Shown here: positions 23,030 to 38,000 of the stretch, one piece after another | Layout of the letters: each line of letters starts with the position of its first letter | How positions within the stretch are numbered: the first letter of the stretch is position 1 | Source: Trichobilharzia szidati | Lineage: Eukaryota; Platyhelminthes; Trematoda; Strigeidida; Schistosomatidae | Length of the DNA: 64,000 bases | Direction: 5' to 3' | NCBI GenBank assembly: GCA_944472155.2 | Contig: OX235271.1 | Location: forward strand, 126,818,969-126,882,968 | The notes under the pieces: generated by a model | The model's input: only the letters and a program-made list of their open reading frames with translations | Databases searched by the model: none | Told to the model about the DNA's origin: nothing | Translations under genes and position numbers: made by a program

Positions 23030-26000
23030 GTGAGTTCTGTTCATTTTGTATGTTGTTTCATAAAGACTGAATTTATTCAGCATAAATTACTAAGGTGATA
23101 GTCTTTACACTGGTAACAGTACACTGAAGCATTTCAAACAAAAGTTATATGGACAATAAGATTCATTCTTTTTCAAGTAAACATAGTAGATTAGGCACCA
23201 AATATTAGATTTCATCCGAATTAGTGTTCAAATAAAAGTTTTACGATTAATTCTGAAATCAGGATACCAATTTTGATGCATGTAATTTACCATCAACTTA
23301 ATACACAGTCGTAAATAGTGTTAGAAAGAATAAGATATTCTACAGAATTTTACCTTAAAATTAAAGACTTGCATAACTACCCAATTGTTTACCTTTTTAT
23401 GCCTAATACTTCGGAGTTTTAAGCCTATTTTCTTCTAAGACCCTATTTCTACCAGTTTATCACTGATATCATTTTACAGTAGTCCAAAAGTTCGATTTTC
23501 AATACAATATTTCCCACTTAATTTAAATAGTAAAGATGTTAATTTGACTTTTTCTGTATCCGTAAAATTTCATGTCTTTTATTTGAAATCTACCACACTG
23601 TAAATATGATTTCTGAATTTTTAAATTAGAACAGTTAAATATCAAATACTTTATCCTGCAGCGTGAATTAATGACTCCATACGAAATAGGTTTATTTGAT
23701 AAAACACACAGTGATACAGTATTAAAAACTGGATGACGTTTTGAGTACAATTTATTGCTTTTAATCATTTCAATGCATTCATAACACTTTATTATAATTT
23801 CCCAAATATACGGTAAAAGTGTTGTGTCGCATGTGTTTTGTGTTGAATGGTGAAATGATAGTCACAAGATCTTTGTTTATACAATCAATGGGAAACATGT
23901 GCAATAGGAATGACTAAGCACCTGTACCGTATACATGAAAGATTACAGTACAGTCAAATGAATACATCGAAATGAATAAAAGCCATAAGTTGTTCTGGAA
24001 ACGTCATCCAAATGTCACGACCGTATTACATTAACTTATATAATATAGAATTATATTCTACCATAGTGTCCAAATTCTAAACTTACAGTAATTAATGACT
24101 ACCAGATAATGATGACTAAGAGAGCAGCTTTTTATATCGAGACTGATTTTAAGTTAAAATTTTACAACTCGCCCCTAAGAAAGACGTGTACATCAAGCTA
24201 CCCTATATGGGGAATCACAGCAGCCTGATAACTAGACAAAGATTGAACGCTGCTGTTAAAAAGACTTTTTATGCAGCTAATATCATAATAATTAGTTCCC
24301 TTTATGAATTTAGATAAAGCAATAAGAAGACGTAATTTGTCTGAATCGTGTAATGTATTTGCGCAACACATTTCGAACAATCTGATCACACACGGACTAG
24401 TCATAGGAATATATATGAAATTAATAAAGAGGTAAGAGGTGAGAAAAATAGACTTAGGTCAAGTTTAAAGGACATATTCAAAGTCAAAGTAACAATGAAG
24501 ACCACTAAACCAAATAACAGAGGTAATAGTACATCTGCTATGGTGTCAAAACAAAATTTACCAAGGAAGGTTTAATGTGATGACAAATTGTTTTTGAACG
24601 CATAAAGGTGGCTTAAACTTTCTAATTGCTAGGGCTTCCACAAACTTTAGGATACGCCCCAAACACGTTTTATAGATAGGTTTAAAAGATCTATTAACGT
24701 CAATTTTATGTCCTGTTTCTATAATATGTTTTGCAATAGAGGAGCTAGGTCTCCTGTTCTCACCATTAATGGGTGAATCTTCAGATAAGGTTTTGAGTCC
24801 CTTTAGGAAAGAATACAAAATACATTAGGACAACAACTTATATGCAGATATATCAGCTTAACAGTGTGATATTCATCTCTATCCAAGATTAACTAACAGC
24901 TTTCATTGGATTGAAATGAAACTAATAACCTCCGTGTTATATGATATCTTAATTTCTGCAGTCGTAAACTGTTAAATTCTCTCAGTCTCATAAACAAATA
25001 TTTTAATGGGATGATCTTCATCTTCGTTCTACATCGAGAAGTGACAAAACTTGATGGTTTCAACTCAGTTGTAAAATAGTGACGCCCTTCTAGGTTAGAT
25101 TCCTGGCACAGTTGTAAGTATTTATTACCATGTGTTCGTAGACTAGGATGAAATGATTGTCAACAGCTTTTACTTTTTTTCTGGTTTGTTGGTTTGTGAG
25201 TAAAATTAATTTGAAACGGAGTAACTTTTACTGTTTTATTCACCAATCCAAAATGAAAACATTTTTGATTCGGTTTTACTTCAGTTTCTTAGAATAGATT
25301 AAACAACATTTGTGGAGATAACCGCCAAGTAGTCTATTGAGGCTTCCGAAATAATGGAGAAGAATATATGGCGAAGTCAAATTCTTTTACTGTAATAGAT
25401 GAAGTTACAATTCCTTAGAGTGAAGCATTAGAGCGAGCTGACAGACTTTTTAATTATTTGTTTCTAAATTTCTTTCCAGCAAGAATTTTATCCGTGCAAT
25501 GTTTGACATTTTTAAAATGATACTATCAAAAGTTGAAACAGTTTGTTAGGCTACGTCTGCATCGGGAGGTGTTTTTTTTCGTTGTTATCTAATTTCAGTT
25601 TTGTTATAGGGTTCAGAAAGCTGTCCTTCCTCGCTCAATTCATCCTCCATAAAACTTCATGTTACTGCGGAGAGGTCTATGTTTCAGTCGGCTTTTGGCG
25701 AAATTATTTCATGCCTTGGAGGTGCAGTAGGTACAGGAAATATCTGGAGGTTTCCTCGTGTTTTAGCATCAAATAGTTACTCCGGAGGTAAGCATTCTTA
25801 ACACCTTCACATTAGTGCAATAATGTATTTCATTTGAGGAATTAACCTTTCAGTAGTCTTAATCGATTGTAGTTGGTGGTAATGAAAAATCTCATGTTTG
25901 TTATATATGCTAAATGATCACATGTTAAAAGTATTTGAAACTATTCACCACTTTGAATAGCTGATAACAGGCAATGTAGAAATGAAATTTAAAACAGATA

Positions 26001-29000
26001 ATTAATGCATTAGTAGAATAATTGATCCCTCTGATAAATCCAAACAAAAGACATAGATTAATCAAGTATCTTGGTGTATTTTGATTAAAGCCTTGTCTCT
26101 TATAGGCTTCTTATTTATTTATTTTATTATAACTTGACTCCACACAGTATTTTTGATACAAGTATGGAATTTTCAGCATGTGATATCGGTAGCCCAATTT
26201 TGCAGGCCGACCATTGATATTGGGTGTGCGTCGGCCGGGGATCGAACCCCGGACCATGTGCATGATCGGTGAGCGTCCTAACCACTGTGCCACCGATGCA
26301 AGGGTTTCAGGTCATTCCACCTTTGCATCATAATAATAATAATGGTTATGAATTATCATATAATTATGAAATTTTTCAGCTTAAATATACCTGACAGGCA
26401 AGCGTCTTTCGAATAAATATTAGTAAAAGGTTTGAGCATTGTGGATTAGATCAAATAAAGTATAATTACATTTCAATAATTTACACACAATGATAAGTTT
26501 TGTTATTGGTAATATTTCGAGCAAAATTACTGCCGGTGTTCACACCACTGTTGGAATTGTTTTATTCCATACTTTATTTGGTCTTTTTAATAGGATAAAA
26601 TGTCCATAGTAAAACTAAGAACAGAACAAATGAGGGAATGATGTTATCTCTGTGTAGATCTTTTAGGCTTTCCTCCAATGTGCATAACATCATAATTATT
26701 TAGGAGAAACCAATCATGTACGATTGTGAACAGGATGATAAGATGGCTGTGAGTTATGCATTACTGTTAATAACATTATTAACAATGATGAATCATTAAA
26801 AAATATGCGGTGACAAATTAGTGAAAAAAAATGTTATATGAACGTATCTGAACAGCTTAAGACTTAAAAGAAATAAGACTAAATAAAACAGAAGTGTAAA
26901 GGAAATGGAATAGGAAGGAAGGTGTGATGAGGCTACAAAATAGGCTGGCACGCTGTTGTTTCAAAGTTAGGACATGGTATGGTGATTCACCTCACATGCC
27001 AACCAGCTGACCCTACAGAGATGGAATGAGCTGAGCGGCAAACTAATTCTTCACCTCACTTCTAACATTTATCTTATTTTTACGAGTTTCACCACAGAAT
27101 GATGTCAGTTAGAGAACCATTGAAAATCAGGGAGTACTGGATAGCCGTTTCATCCTAGTTTGGGAAACATCGGCAGTACACACCCACTAATTTCAGTCTA
27201 TGGGCAAACTCGAAAAAACAAATCTAATCCCTTCAAATCAACTATTGAAAATCAATCTGATGCTCGCCAATGACTTGCAACATGACAGAGTTCCCTGGAG
27301 TTCTAGTGAGAAGTCGTGACCAGTGAGGTCCATCCAGTCGAAAGTGAAGAAGGATTTCCCGGCAGATGATATTGGTTGGTGGTCGTGCTAAATCACGAAT
27401 TGGTAGAAGTTAGAATTCATGGGCTGGCCAGTGAATTGGGTCCCAGTGGCTGAATGGTATACGCGCTTGCCTTGTAACTGGAAGGTCCTGGTTTTGAACT
27501 CCGGTGGTAGGTGCGTACTGATGATGATTCCCAAACTAGAATGAAACAGCTGTCCAGTACTGCCTGGTTTTTAATGACTCTCTAACTGGTGTCATTCCGT
27601 GGTCACAATCATGGAAACAAATCTAATCCCTACAAGCCAACTGTAGAAATGTTATCTTCTCACTTGCAACACTGTGCTTAAAAATGTATAACACTGGCCT
27701 TAGACAGTCAAAGACAAGCAGATTAATGCTACATTAAACAAGATGTTTATTAAACTTTGCTTAGGATCCGTTTCAATAATTTACTATTAATATCATTAGT
27801 GGCTGTATACTCAAAACACAACGACGTTGTGATCAAAATACAGCTTCATTTAGTGCCTATCACTCAGCTCAGTCAAAGCGAACGCATCTAAAAATAGTAT
27901 TCAATTTCTTCTGATGAAACTCATATTTTTCGAAAGAAAAGGACCACTTATATACTAAAACCTTATCGAATGTTTCTGTTAATAGCATGAACTATCCTTT
28001 TTCTTTTAAAAAAAATTAATATGAGTAACCAAAGAGATGCAAATGACACCAGAACAGATTTTTTATATAAACGATTTTGAACCTCAATAACTGAGTAAGA
28101 ACTGATAATACTACTCAAATTCTAAGGCTGAAGTAAACGAAATAATGCGGGACTCAACAGTTAAGAGCCGAAACATTAAATCAGTTAGCTAATTACCCAA
28201 AGAGGAAAATCCAGTAGCGTATCGTATAGCCAAATGAATGCATCACATACTCGACTGACATATAGCAATTAGTATTTAAGCCTAGATAGTTCCATCACTT
28301 AGAGACAAGTTTGTAAACTCCTTTGTTTGAGGGTATCCATCTGACGCTTCCTGGAAATTTCGGAGAACAACCTGTAGTTCCTAAGAATCTAATCAGTGTA
28401 ACTATGTTCCATTATTAAGAGTTCTTACCTTTTCATTCAACTGAAGTGACAAAAAGGACTTTACTTTTCCAGAAAAGTCATGTTATTACAATGGTTTGGG
28501 TGATTTTGAATCGCGGAAACTGCGTTTCTAATTAAAGGTGAGTGACGACGTTGTTTTACTTTTAACTAAAATTAATATTCCAGAAAACTGCTTATTCTGT
28601 ACACAACTCCCATTACTTTTTAAACTCTCAGGTGCATTAACCTTCTACCTAATATGGATAACAATTCTATTTCTTTGGTCCATACCAATCCTCGTTGTGG
28701 AATATTCACTTGGCAGATTTACAAGAAATTCAGTCCCGTTGGCATTTTGTAAATTTTTTGGCGAAAAATTCTTTTGGTTAGGAGGATGGATGGTTTCTGT
28801 TGTTTTTCTACTAAGGTCAGAACTGGTAAATCATTAGTTAAAAAGTCAAAAAAAAACAATTCATTTCTAATACCTTTTTACTTTGTTTATTTTGATCACA
28901 TGTATTATTTGCGGATGTCACATGTAAACATTTTACCTAAATGACAGAGTTGTCACAACTACACTGCCTTTATTTCATTGTGTCCGTCTGATAAATTTAA

Positions 29001-32000
29001 GGAGGCATTTTGACCAGATATTCTGTCTAGGTAGTAATGAAGATGTCATTGGTTCTGATGATGAATTACCTACGACAAAATACTAAAGATCACAGGACAT
29101 CAAATAATTTTCATCATCATTATCCTGAGCTACAGATTCTCCTAAAACGTTTCTGTCGTAACAAACGTCAACTGTGCGACATCAGACCAAAAGATTAAGA
29201 CCACATCAAAGTTAGTCATAAAATGAAAAAGAAAGTCATAGAAGTAGTCAAAGAAGATACTGAATGTGTGTGATCATTTCCACTAATGAAAGTATGTTGA
29301 GAATCAGAAATTAAGGCTGATCTGTTGACCGGTGATGAATAAATTATTGGTAGTAGATGATTCTGAATGTTTAAATGTTCATTTAAACTCCAATGATCCG
29401 TTACACTACTTAGTTTATGTTAATTTTTAATGCTATATAAGATAGACTTGACTTGTTTCACGAAATACAGATTTCGGTAATATAATTTATCAAAACAATT
29501 AGTCCCTTTGATAAATTTGAATAAGGCATTAGGAAGACAAATTTCGTGAGATGATATCATTTCGTAGTTTCTTTACAACCGCTTTACAACTAACATGGTT
29601 AACAATAATAAAATAAAGATCATGACAATTACTCAGCTAAACAAAAAAGTACATACTAATGACCAATCATATTTAGATAGGTCATGTTGTCCATGGTAGG
29701 CGAAGATAGAAGTCTATTGTTTTTTGTACACACAGTTTAGGCTGTATGTGATCAATCCAAAGTGCTTCCTTCACCTTCAATAACCAACCTTGAATTAGAG
29801 TTGTGTGAAATAATTGTGAAACAGTCATTAATATTGATTTTGTGACCTGACATTAATAAGTGTTTTGCAATGGATGATGCTGGATTTCTATTCAGATTAC
29901 TCGCATTGGGATTTTCTATATGATTTAGTAGCCATTTTGGAACATGTTCTTTCAAGGGTGACCAGATTATGCAGTTGACAGCTCAAAGACTTCAGTCAGC
30001 CATCAAACGCACATTCTACGCCGCATCTCTTTTTCTCACTTGCCGAACATTTTCGATCCCTGTACCTACGATTAAAGAACGAAATTCTGTGAACTCTACT
30101 TCAAACTGTATCTACAAGTTCACCTGCAGCTGCGGTGACACCTATATAGGTAGAACCAACAGAATGTTCCAATGTCGTCGGAAAGAACATGGTCCAAAAT
30201 GGCTACAAAATCATATAGAAAATCCCAATGCGAGTAATCTGAATAGAAATCCAGCATCATCCATTGCAAAACATTTATTAATGTCAGGTCACAAAATCAA
30301 TATTAATGACTGTTTCACAATTATTTCACATAACTCTAATTCAAGGTGATGAAAGCATTTTGGATTAATCACATACAGCCTAAACTGTGTACAAAAAACA
30401 ATAGACTTCTATCTTCACCTACCATGGACAACATGACCTATCTAAATATGATTAGTCATTAGTATGTACTTTTTTTATTTAGCTGAGTAATTGTCATGAA
30501 CTTTATTTTATTATTGTTAACCATGTTAGTTGTAAAACGGTTGTAAAGAAACTACGAAATGATATCATCTCGCGAAATTTGTCTTCTTAATGCCTTATTC
30601 AAATATAATTTATGCTATAAAACCTAGTGTTTTACAAGCTAACTGTAGATTCCCTGATTCTTATGAATATGGATGCGGGGTGTAATATTTCAATGAGAAG
30701 ATGCAGAAAGAATGTCACTTGTAAACTTATGCCTTTTAAACTTACACTACCTGATTGTTTTATCATCTTGTTATAATCCATGTGAAATAAATGATGAAAG
30801 TACATGAAATTCATCCCTATAAATTTTAGATTGTGTAAGTGTCACTTTTAAACTATAAGCTGATTTCTATAAGACACAGACGAAAATTCCCCTGAGCAGT
30901 TGTTATTTCCGAAGTGTTTGTAACAGTTATTCGATCTCTCCCTTGAAGTCAGTTGTTTAGTTATGAATATGGTGTATTCCGAAAGAAATAATTATTCGGT
31001 AAAGACTCAGTTTTTAAATGTCAAGGTATGGAAAATTAGATGCTTGTTATACACATTCTGTCTCACAAAACTACTTCATCAAGATAGTTCACCAGTTGGC
31101 TTTTTTCTTTTTATTTCAGTTGTTATTATCCCGTTGTACTTGGCTGGTGTATATATTACTTCTACTATTCATGTTCACATCCTTCATTGCCAGAAACTGA
31201 AGAGGCTGGTTTAGCCATTTTCAGTAATTTCGCAGAGGTAAATATTGTAGAGTTGTTTAATACTTTTGATAAGTACCCGGAAGAATAAATTATATCATAG
31301 TGAAATAAATGACTAAAAATATTTGTACATTACAGTTTAAAGTAGTTTATATGATAGAACAGGAATGTTGCCAAATAAATACTCTTTAATAATAGGCAAC
31401 CTCCGAAACTGATTGAATGAACCTTAGGATATTTACATATTACACTTATCCATAATCCCACGACTACGAATAACTCACTCATCCTTAGAATTATGTTGTT
31501 GATAATTCATTTAAGTTTGTTTATTAACTTAACCGAAAAGTAAATCAACACCGTTCACTGAATAACCCTCAGAATAGTATTTGTTCTCGATAACTATAGG
31601 GTAATTTGGTGTGGTTCAACCCAATGAGTAATGAGAAATGTACATTAATTTTGTGTTCAGTACACAGATGGGTTGTGTGCAATCATTTACGTGGTGTCAA
31701 GTAATGTGATAAGTAGAGAGAACGATGGAATTTTTGAGACGACACCAAAGAATCTAATCCTGAAGTAAGCCTGAACCCGTGATATGAAAATCAGCTGGAT
31801 TCTGAATAAAGACACGCTTTTGATAATTAAATCTGTTACTGTTAGAAAACTTGTGTGACAATAACAGAAATGAATACATATTAGTAAACCCTAATCTGAA
31901 CTTAACAGGTACACATACTAAGGCTGGCTACATCAATCTGTGAAGTAAGATTAGGGAGTGGTTACAAGCCTGGAAAACAATAAATGGCGGTTAAATACTC

Positions 32001-35000
32001 TCATTCAGTTTGTACAAGATGTTTCGATGAAGCGCATAGTTATCTTGGTAGCTAAATTTAAAAGTCGTTCGTACATAAATAGGATCACAGACAGATTATT
32101 TTTAAACCTAGTAGAAATATTCCTAAATAGGCAGAGACTAACTGTTTTCCCTAAATGGTAGCTTACTTTTTTTCAATAAGGACCATAGGTATCACACAGT
32201 TATCCACCTTTCCTACTGTTGACTTTTATAGCATTCCTATTGGCCGGTATTTACGCAAATGTTAGCAGTGGCTTTAACTGGTATTTGTTTAGCCGGTGGA
32301 GTTAAGTGGATTGAAAAAGCCAATATCATCTTGGTCCCTCTTCTATTACTCATTATTCTATTCATGTTTGGTTGGTCGCTAACAAGACAATATGCGGAAA
32401 TTGGCATTGCGTTTCTTTTCACACCGTCCTGGAGTAAGTAAGACCACCTATGATTAAACATCTTTAACTTATTTCATGATTATTCCTATGAATTTTCCAA
32501 GAAAATGAAGGTGAATTCGAGTTGTATTAGATTTTACATAATTGAATGGGTGAATTATTAAAAAATTACAAAACATTTTTTACTGAATATTATCCAGTTT
32601 GCAAATGCATATCCCAATAGTTTAATAGTATGTATCTTGAAGGATCCTTCAAATTAGGAATAGTATTTTTAAGTATGCGGTGATTTGAAGCATTTAGACT
32701 GCTATCGGTCGGCTTCTGCCACGTAAAGAAGGTCTTACACCATGAGATAGGTAAATCTCTCACTTCACCTCAATCCTTTCCAAATGGAGTCAGCCTCATA
32801 ATTACTGATAATGCATTTCATTATTTTACGTTCAATTGATACGTGATTCTAAAAGTTGTCCTTGTGTATAACTTAGTAAAATGTTTGACAAATCCTTTCT
32901 TGTGTAAGTGCAACAAAATTCTTTATTCAGGAAAGTGTATTGATGTGTCTGATTTTTATAGGTTGCGCCATTCTACGCAAAGCGGCAAAAACGTTAGGGG
33001 TAAACCATCCAGACTAAACAGTGGGAACAGTTTAAACACAGGTATTTTGATGGTCCCTGTGCGCTGCCTGAATAAAATACTATTTTATGAAGACTTATAG
33101 AAGTGATTAAGTCGTCAACTGTTGATTAACAATTCAGTGCTGAAATGAAATGGCACCGTCATATAATCACTTTTTTCGTTTTAATGGATGTTTGAAATCC
33201 GTTACTCAACAAAAAATGGATGTTTCAGATAAAAGTATTTCTTAAGATTCTATCATGACCATAATAACTGCTGTGGTATATTTAACTTCAAATCGAAATA
33301 GTGCGAAATATACGTCTTGGATTCCAGTACTAGCAGCCACTAACGAACAGACCTGAAGTTAACTTAGTTGAAATGAGTCACAAAATTCAGCCAAGAACAA
33401 CGGTAATATATAGATTAGAAGAAAGTGATGTACACTACATAAACTATTCCATGAACTATGCAAGGCAAAATTGTTTCAATACAGCTACTATAATATAAGA
33501 CCAGTCATTTCACTTCTAACCTGTAGTACAAGTGGTATGTGACCTTTGGTCAAGCTTAAGCTGAAGGATTAGAAATGTAAGGGGGCTTTTTCGAACGAAA
33601 ACATCCTGTTAATGGTCTCCTCTATCCTTTCTAAATAATCACATTTAGAGTCATAGTTACACCAGTCTCACTTTATATCATACAGTTTCACTTGTATCGA
33701 ATAAACACTAAAGGCACTTTAAATTACCAAACACTTCAGCATAAAATAAGTATGCTTTTCACTTTTATATTGTAGGTAGTATCACAAGTCCCAGTTTATG
33801 GATTGCAGCCGCTGGTCAAAATGCTTTTGATACTGGTTCAGGAATGGCTATAATGGCAACATATTCTACATTTATGCCAAGAGATTCCAGAATAGTTTCT
33901 TATAGTTTCCTCATACCTATTCTTAACAACCTTGTCAGGTGAATTATTATTTTGGTAATTATAAAGTCCATGTACAGCAATTAATAAAACATATTGTCAC
34001 AGTAAGCATTACAAACATCATCAGAAAACATTTTCAGAAAATGTATGGCAGTAATCAGGGGTATCATTTTTAGCCATGAATTCCCATATGTACGTATAAC
34101 ATAGCAATTCTTGTGGCAGATTGTTTTATAGTCAGTATGATCTAATTGTACAGAAAAGATCATACTTCACACAAATTCCTGCAAAGAGTCGACTACGATC
34201 ATTTTTTTCCAATTATTTCAGTGTTTTCTTTGGAGCCAATTTGTCATATTTGTTGCAATAACACTTTATTTATTTCCACACACAGGAATTACAACTGATC
34301 ATCTGATTACTCTTCATACATTGAGTAAGACACAGAAAACTGACTGAGAAAACAAAGATTAAATGCTCCATGGAAAAGTTAGTATGGCTAATATACAGAT
34401 ATTTATATAATTAGGTTACACAGCCAATAAATTACTAGGTTAAGGCATAAAAAGTATACATCCCAAGAACAGTACAATTACTTGACTTTTAATCTACGTT
34501 AAGGTCAAATGTTTACTTTGTGGATAACGTGAGAGACAATGAATCATAATGTTGTCTCCACCTTCCCCAACAGCCTTAGGAGTAATCAACTATGGCATTG
34601 TATTGTTATTGCATGCAGGCTTTTTGAGACTAATCGTACAACTAAGTTGACTGCGATCCTTTTTAATGTTCCCCTTCCTTTTTATTGATCGGTAGAATGG
34701 TTCTTTTCTTTGTGGCAGTCGATAACTGACTGAAATGCATGCAAAAGTTTCAAATTTTTCTAGCATTCTTCATGTTTCATTTAATCATGAGTTTTCAAAA
34801 TTTTCGAAAATAGCTGTATCTACAACTGGCTTCAGTCAGAAGTGATTATTTTATCGGTAAAGACTTTATTAGCAGTAGTGTATAAAACTCTGATACTGTT
34901 TTTAATTAAACAGATGGAGAACTTATTTTCACGAATAAAATTGGGGTTCAGAAAGCTTGAATTTATTCAGTTGCAGATTTATTGAAAATATTGTCTATTT

Positions 35001-38000
35001 GTTATTTAGTTTCACTGGGCAAAAATTATTGATAAATGCTGACACACTGGAAGCCAATAAGGACTCTTCCGTGGTGTCTTCAGTTTGGACTTCCATGTTG
35101 TTTAGTAACTGATGTCTAAAAGTGGAAGTGATGAGGTGTGTTATTTCAGATTCATCACTCGTTAGTTGAATGTACCTACACACCAGTGAGAGATGGTGTT
35201 TTCATTGAAACTTGCTTTAAATGGTAACACATTAATTCCTAGGATATGAATTTTTAAAACCTCCCCACTTGCTTAGTGAGTCCCAGTTGTTTCTTGCTGA
35301 AACCTTGCGTAGACCACAATTAGCAAATATCAGAGACATGAACGAAACAGTGGTGCTAAGCGTCGACATATTGAAGAAGTTGTATTATTTTGTTTTGGAA
35401 AAGAGGAAAATTCAAAGTTTTAAAAAACAGCAGTTGCAAAAGTGGTGACTATTTTGCATTTTGCGTCAGAATGTGGGGAGTCAGAAGACAGGAATACGTT
35501 TGAAAGATAACAGGACTCTAGAAGATCTTGATTTCTCAGGTGATTTATGTCTAGTGTTAAATGGAGTGGAAGACTTGCTGGTGAAAACCAACAGGCTGGC
35601 AGAATAGGCAGGCAGCGAAGACAGGATTCCGCGTGAACATACAGAAGACGGAGGTGATGAAGACAACCAACCGGCCAACAACAACCAACACCAATCACCT
35701 TCAGCGGAATAGCTTTGAAAGAGGTCACTTCCCTCAATCATGTAGGCAACATCGTTTCAACTGCAGACGACTGAACACGTGAAGATGTCTGAGCCAACCA
35801 GCATGGATTGGAAAGGCGAGCAAGATACGCATCCATAAATCTGAAATTGCTCTGGAAATCTTCTGCTTCACTCAGCCAGTATAAAGAACAAGATTCGGAT
35901 TCTCAACACCAGTGTTATTCCAGTCAGTCAGTCGGTCACTTCTTCTGTAATGGTCAGAAACTTGCACAACGAGTACGTCACGAGAAGCCTTTCCAGAAGA
36001 CAGCTTCAGACTTTCATCAACAGCTGCCTTCATTGGCTGACTCCATATTAAAGATCAAATGTCCAGCTGGCCAAAGAGAATTAGCAACCAGAAACTGTGG
36101 CTGGGAACAAACCAACAGGCGAGAGCCGATTGCTCGACAGATATGTGGGAGAAAATGGAGATAGATTGAGCCCACTCTGAGGAGACGATCGAATGATAGC
36201 GCAAGCAGTGCAGATCATCACTCGAGTGGAACTTGAGTGGGGCGTCTGTGAGAGGGTGATATGGAGGAGATTATGTGGTTAGGAGGAGGAGATGAGTGAT
36301 CATGGACAATCATGAGCCCAGTTGAACAGGACAGCAGAAGATAGAACAAATGGGAGGTGTGTTGTTGAAGTCGTATTCTCCATTTGGAAACAAGGATATA
36401 CTATAATATATATAAATGTACACTGGGTCCGTAGTCTAGAAATTCACGCAATGTTGTTGAAAATTATGGATATTAGTCTCAATGAAAATACTGTCACTCA
36501 CTCAGCTAACGAGTCACAAATATGACGAAAAACATCCCTTAATTACCATCGTTAGCCACCACCTATTGAATTATTTGAATGTGAACGTTTTGAACTTGAT
36601 ATGAAATTGAGAAATAAATTCTGCTTTTCTATAATTAACATAATCTAATTAATTTTCTGCGTTCTTAATAAAGATTGTACAGAAGCTATTAAATATGTAA
36701 AAGTCTTTATATGCGTTTACTTTTTTATCAGACAACCTCTTTCTGAGAACAATTTTATTAACAGAGAACCCAAATCCTGTTTTTGTTTTATGAGTATCCG
36801 AATAAAACTGAAAAATAAATATGCAGTGGATTTAACTGCATTACGCAGCCCATCTTTAATGTCTTTTGCAGCAAGTAGTCGAACAAGCTATGAACAGAAC
36901 AAATCCATGTCCATAATCAGCATCTACGTTACTAGAAATGTTATACTCAAGAACAGATTAGGATAGTTTGTCTGCATTAGAGTTATACTGATTATTATCA
37001 TATAAGGTCAGACACATATTTAACCATTTCGAGTGTATAGTATTAGGTTATATAATGCTACATGTCACACTTCATGTGTGTAGAAAAACACTTCGTGAAG
37101 TTTATAGGATAGAAGTCAGTATGATGTTGATCTGTTCATCCTAGAGGATAAATCAAAATTTGATATAGGTGTCAAAGTTTCGCTGAAGTTTATCAGGGTA
37201 TGTAACATACATTCATGAACCTAGTGGTAACATTTCTCTAGAGATCTTTATTTCTAAATTACTTCAAACTGGAGAGTTGTATAGATAAGTTCAAGATGTA
37301 TATATAGTTTTCCTTCCGCAAAATACATTACAACAATATATCAATGCCAGTAGAGTTCCTTCTTAAACTGATATATGCCAAAGCAGTCAGTACTATGGCA
37401 CAATCACTTAGTTCAGTGAGAAGTATCTAGATGAAGGTCTGAAAACTCGCAGCTAACGATTTTGCTTCTTAGACTCGTATAGCCTTATCTAATATTTCAT
37501 CTAGCACACTGCCAAGCTGGTGACAGAAAGGCAGTGTGCTGTATTGCTAGCTTTGTTAACTGCAGGCATCAACATTTCCCTGATCTTTCTAATAATTATT
37601 CGTATTACTGGCTTCTCTCAAATAATCTAGTTAGTAAATTTGATGGTTTTGATGACTTTTAACCTAATGTCATTTTACAATTTTCCTTCACTTCAGCTTA
37701 TATGCCTCTATAACAATATTTTCAACTGTTTTTTCGACAATTATTCAAACCAATCCCACGACAACCCGTTCAGCAATCGTAAGGATTATGAAAACTGCTG
37801 GCCCAGGAAGCACAGGACTTACATTTACATGGTAGATTTATTTGTTTAACATTGAAATTAAAAGAATTTATGAATGAATGGCAGTTTTGTTATGTTGTCT
37901 TTACAATGTTTTATATATTTTGTTTTCAGTGACGAGATTAACAGTTCTATTGAAATGTTTGTGCACTGCTTTGTGAAACTAATTCCCGAAATAAATCTAT

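Noticed and set aside
26334..26345. Tandem AAT run as a CRISPR-like or regulatory repeat
   Set aside because: Simple microsatellite of a few units; similar runs occur near LINE tails at 57480 and elsewhere.
35420..35741. Minus-strand frames of 105 and 86 codons
   Set aside because: They are antisense readings of an RTE fragment; equivalent frames appear at other RTE copies.
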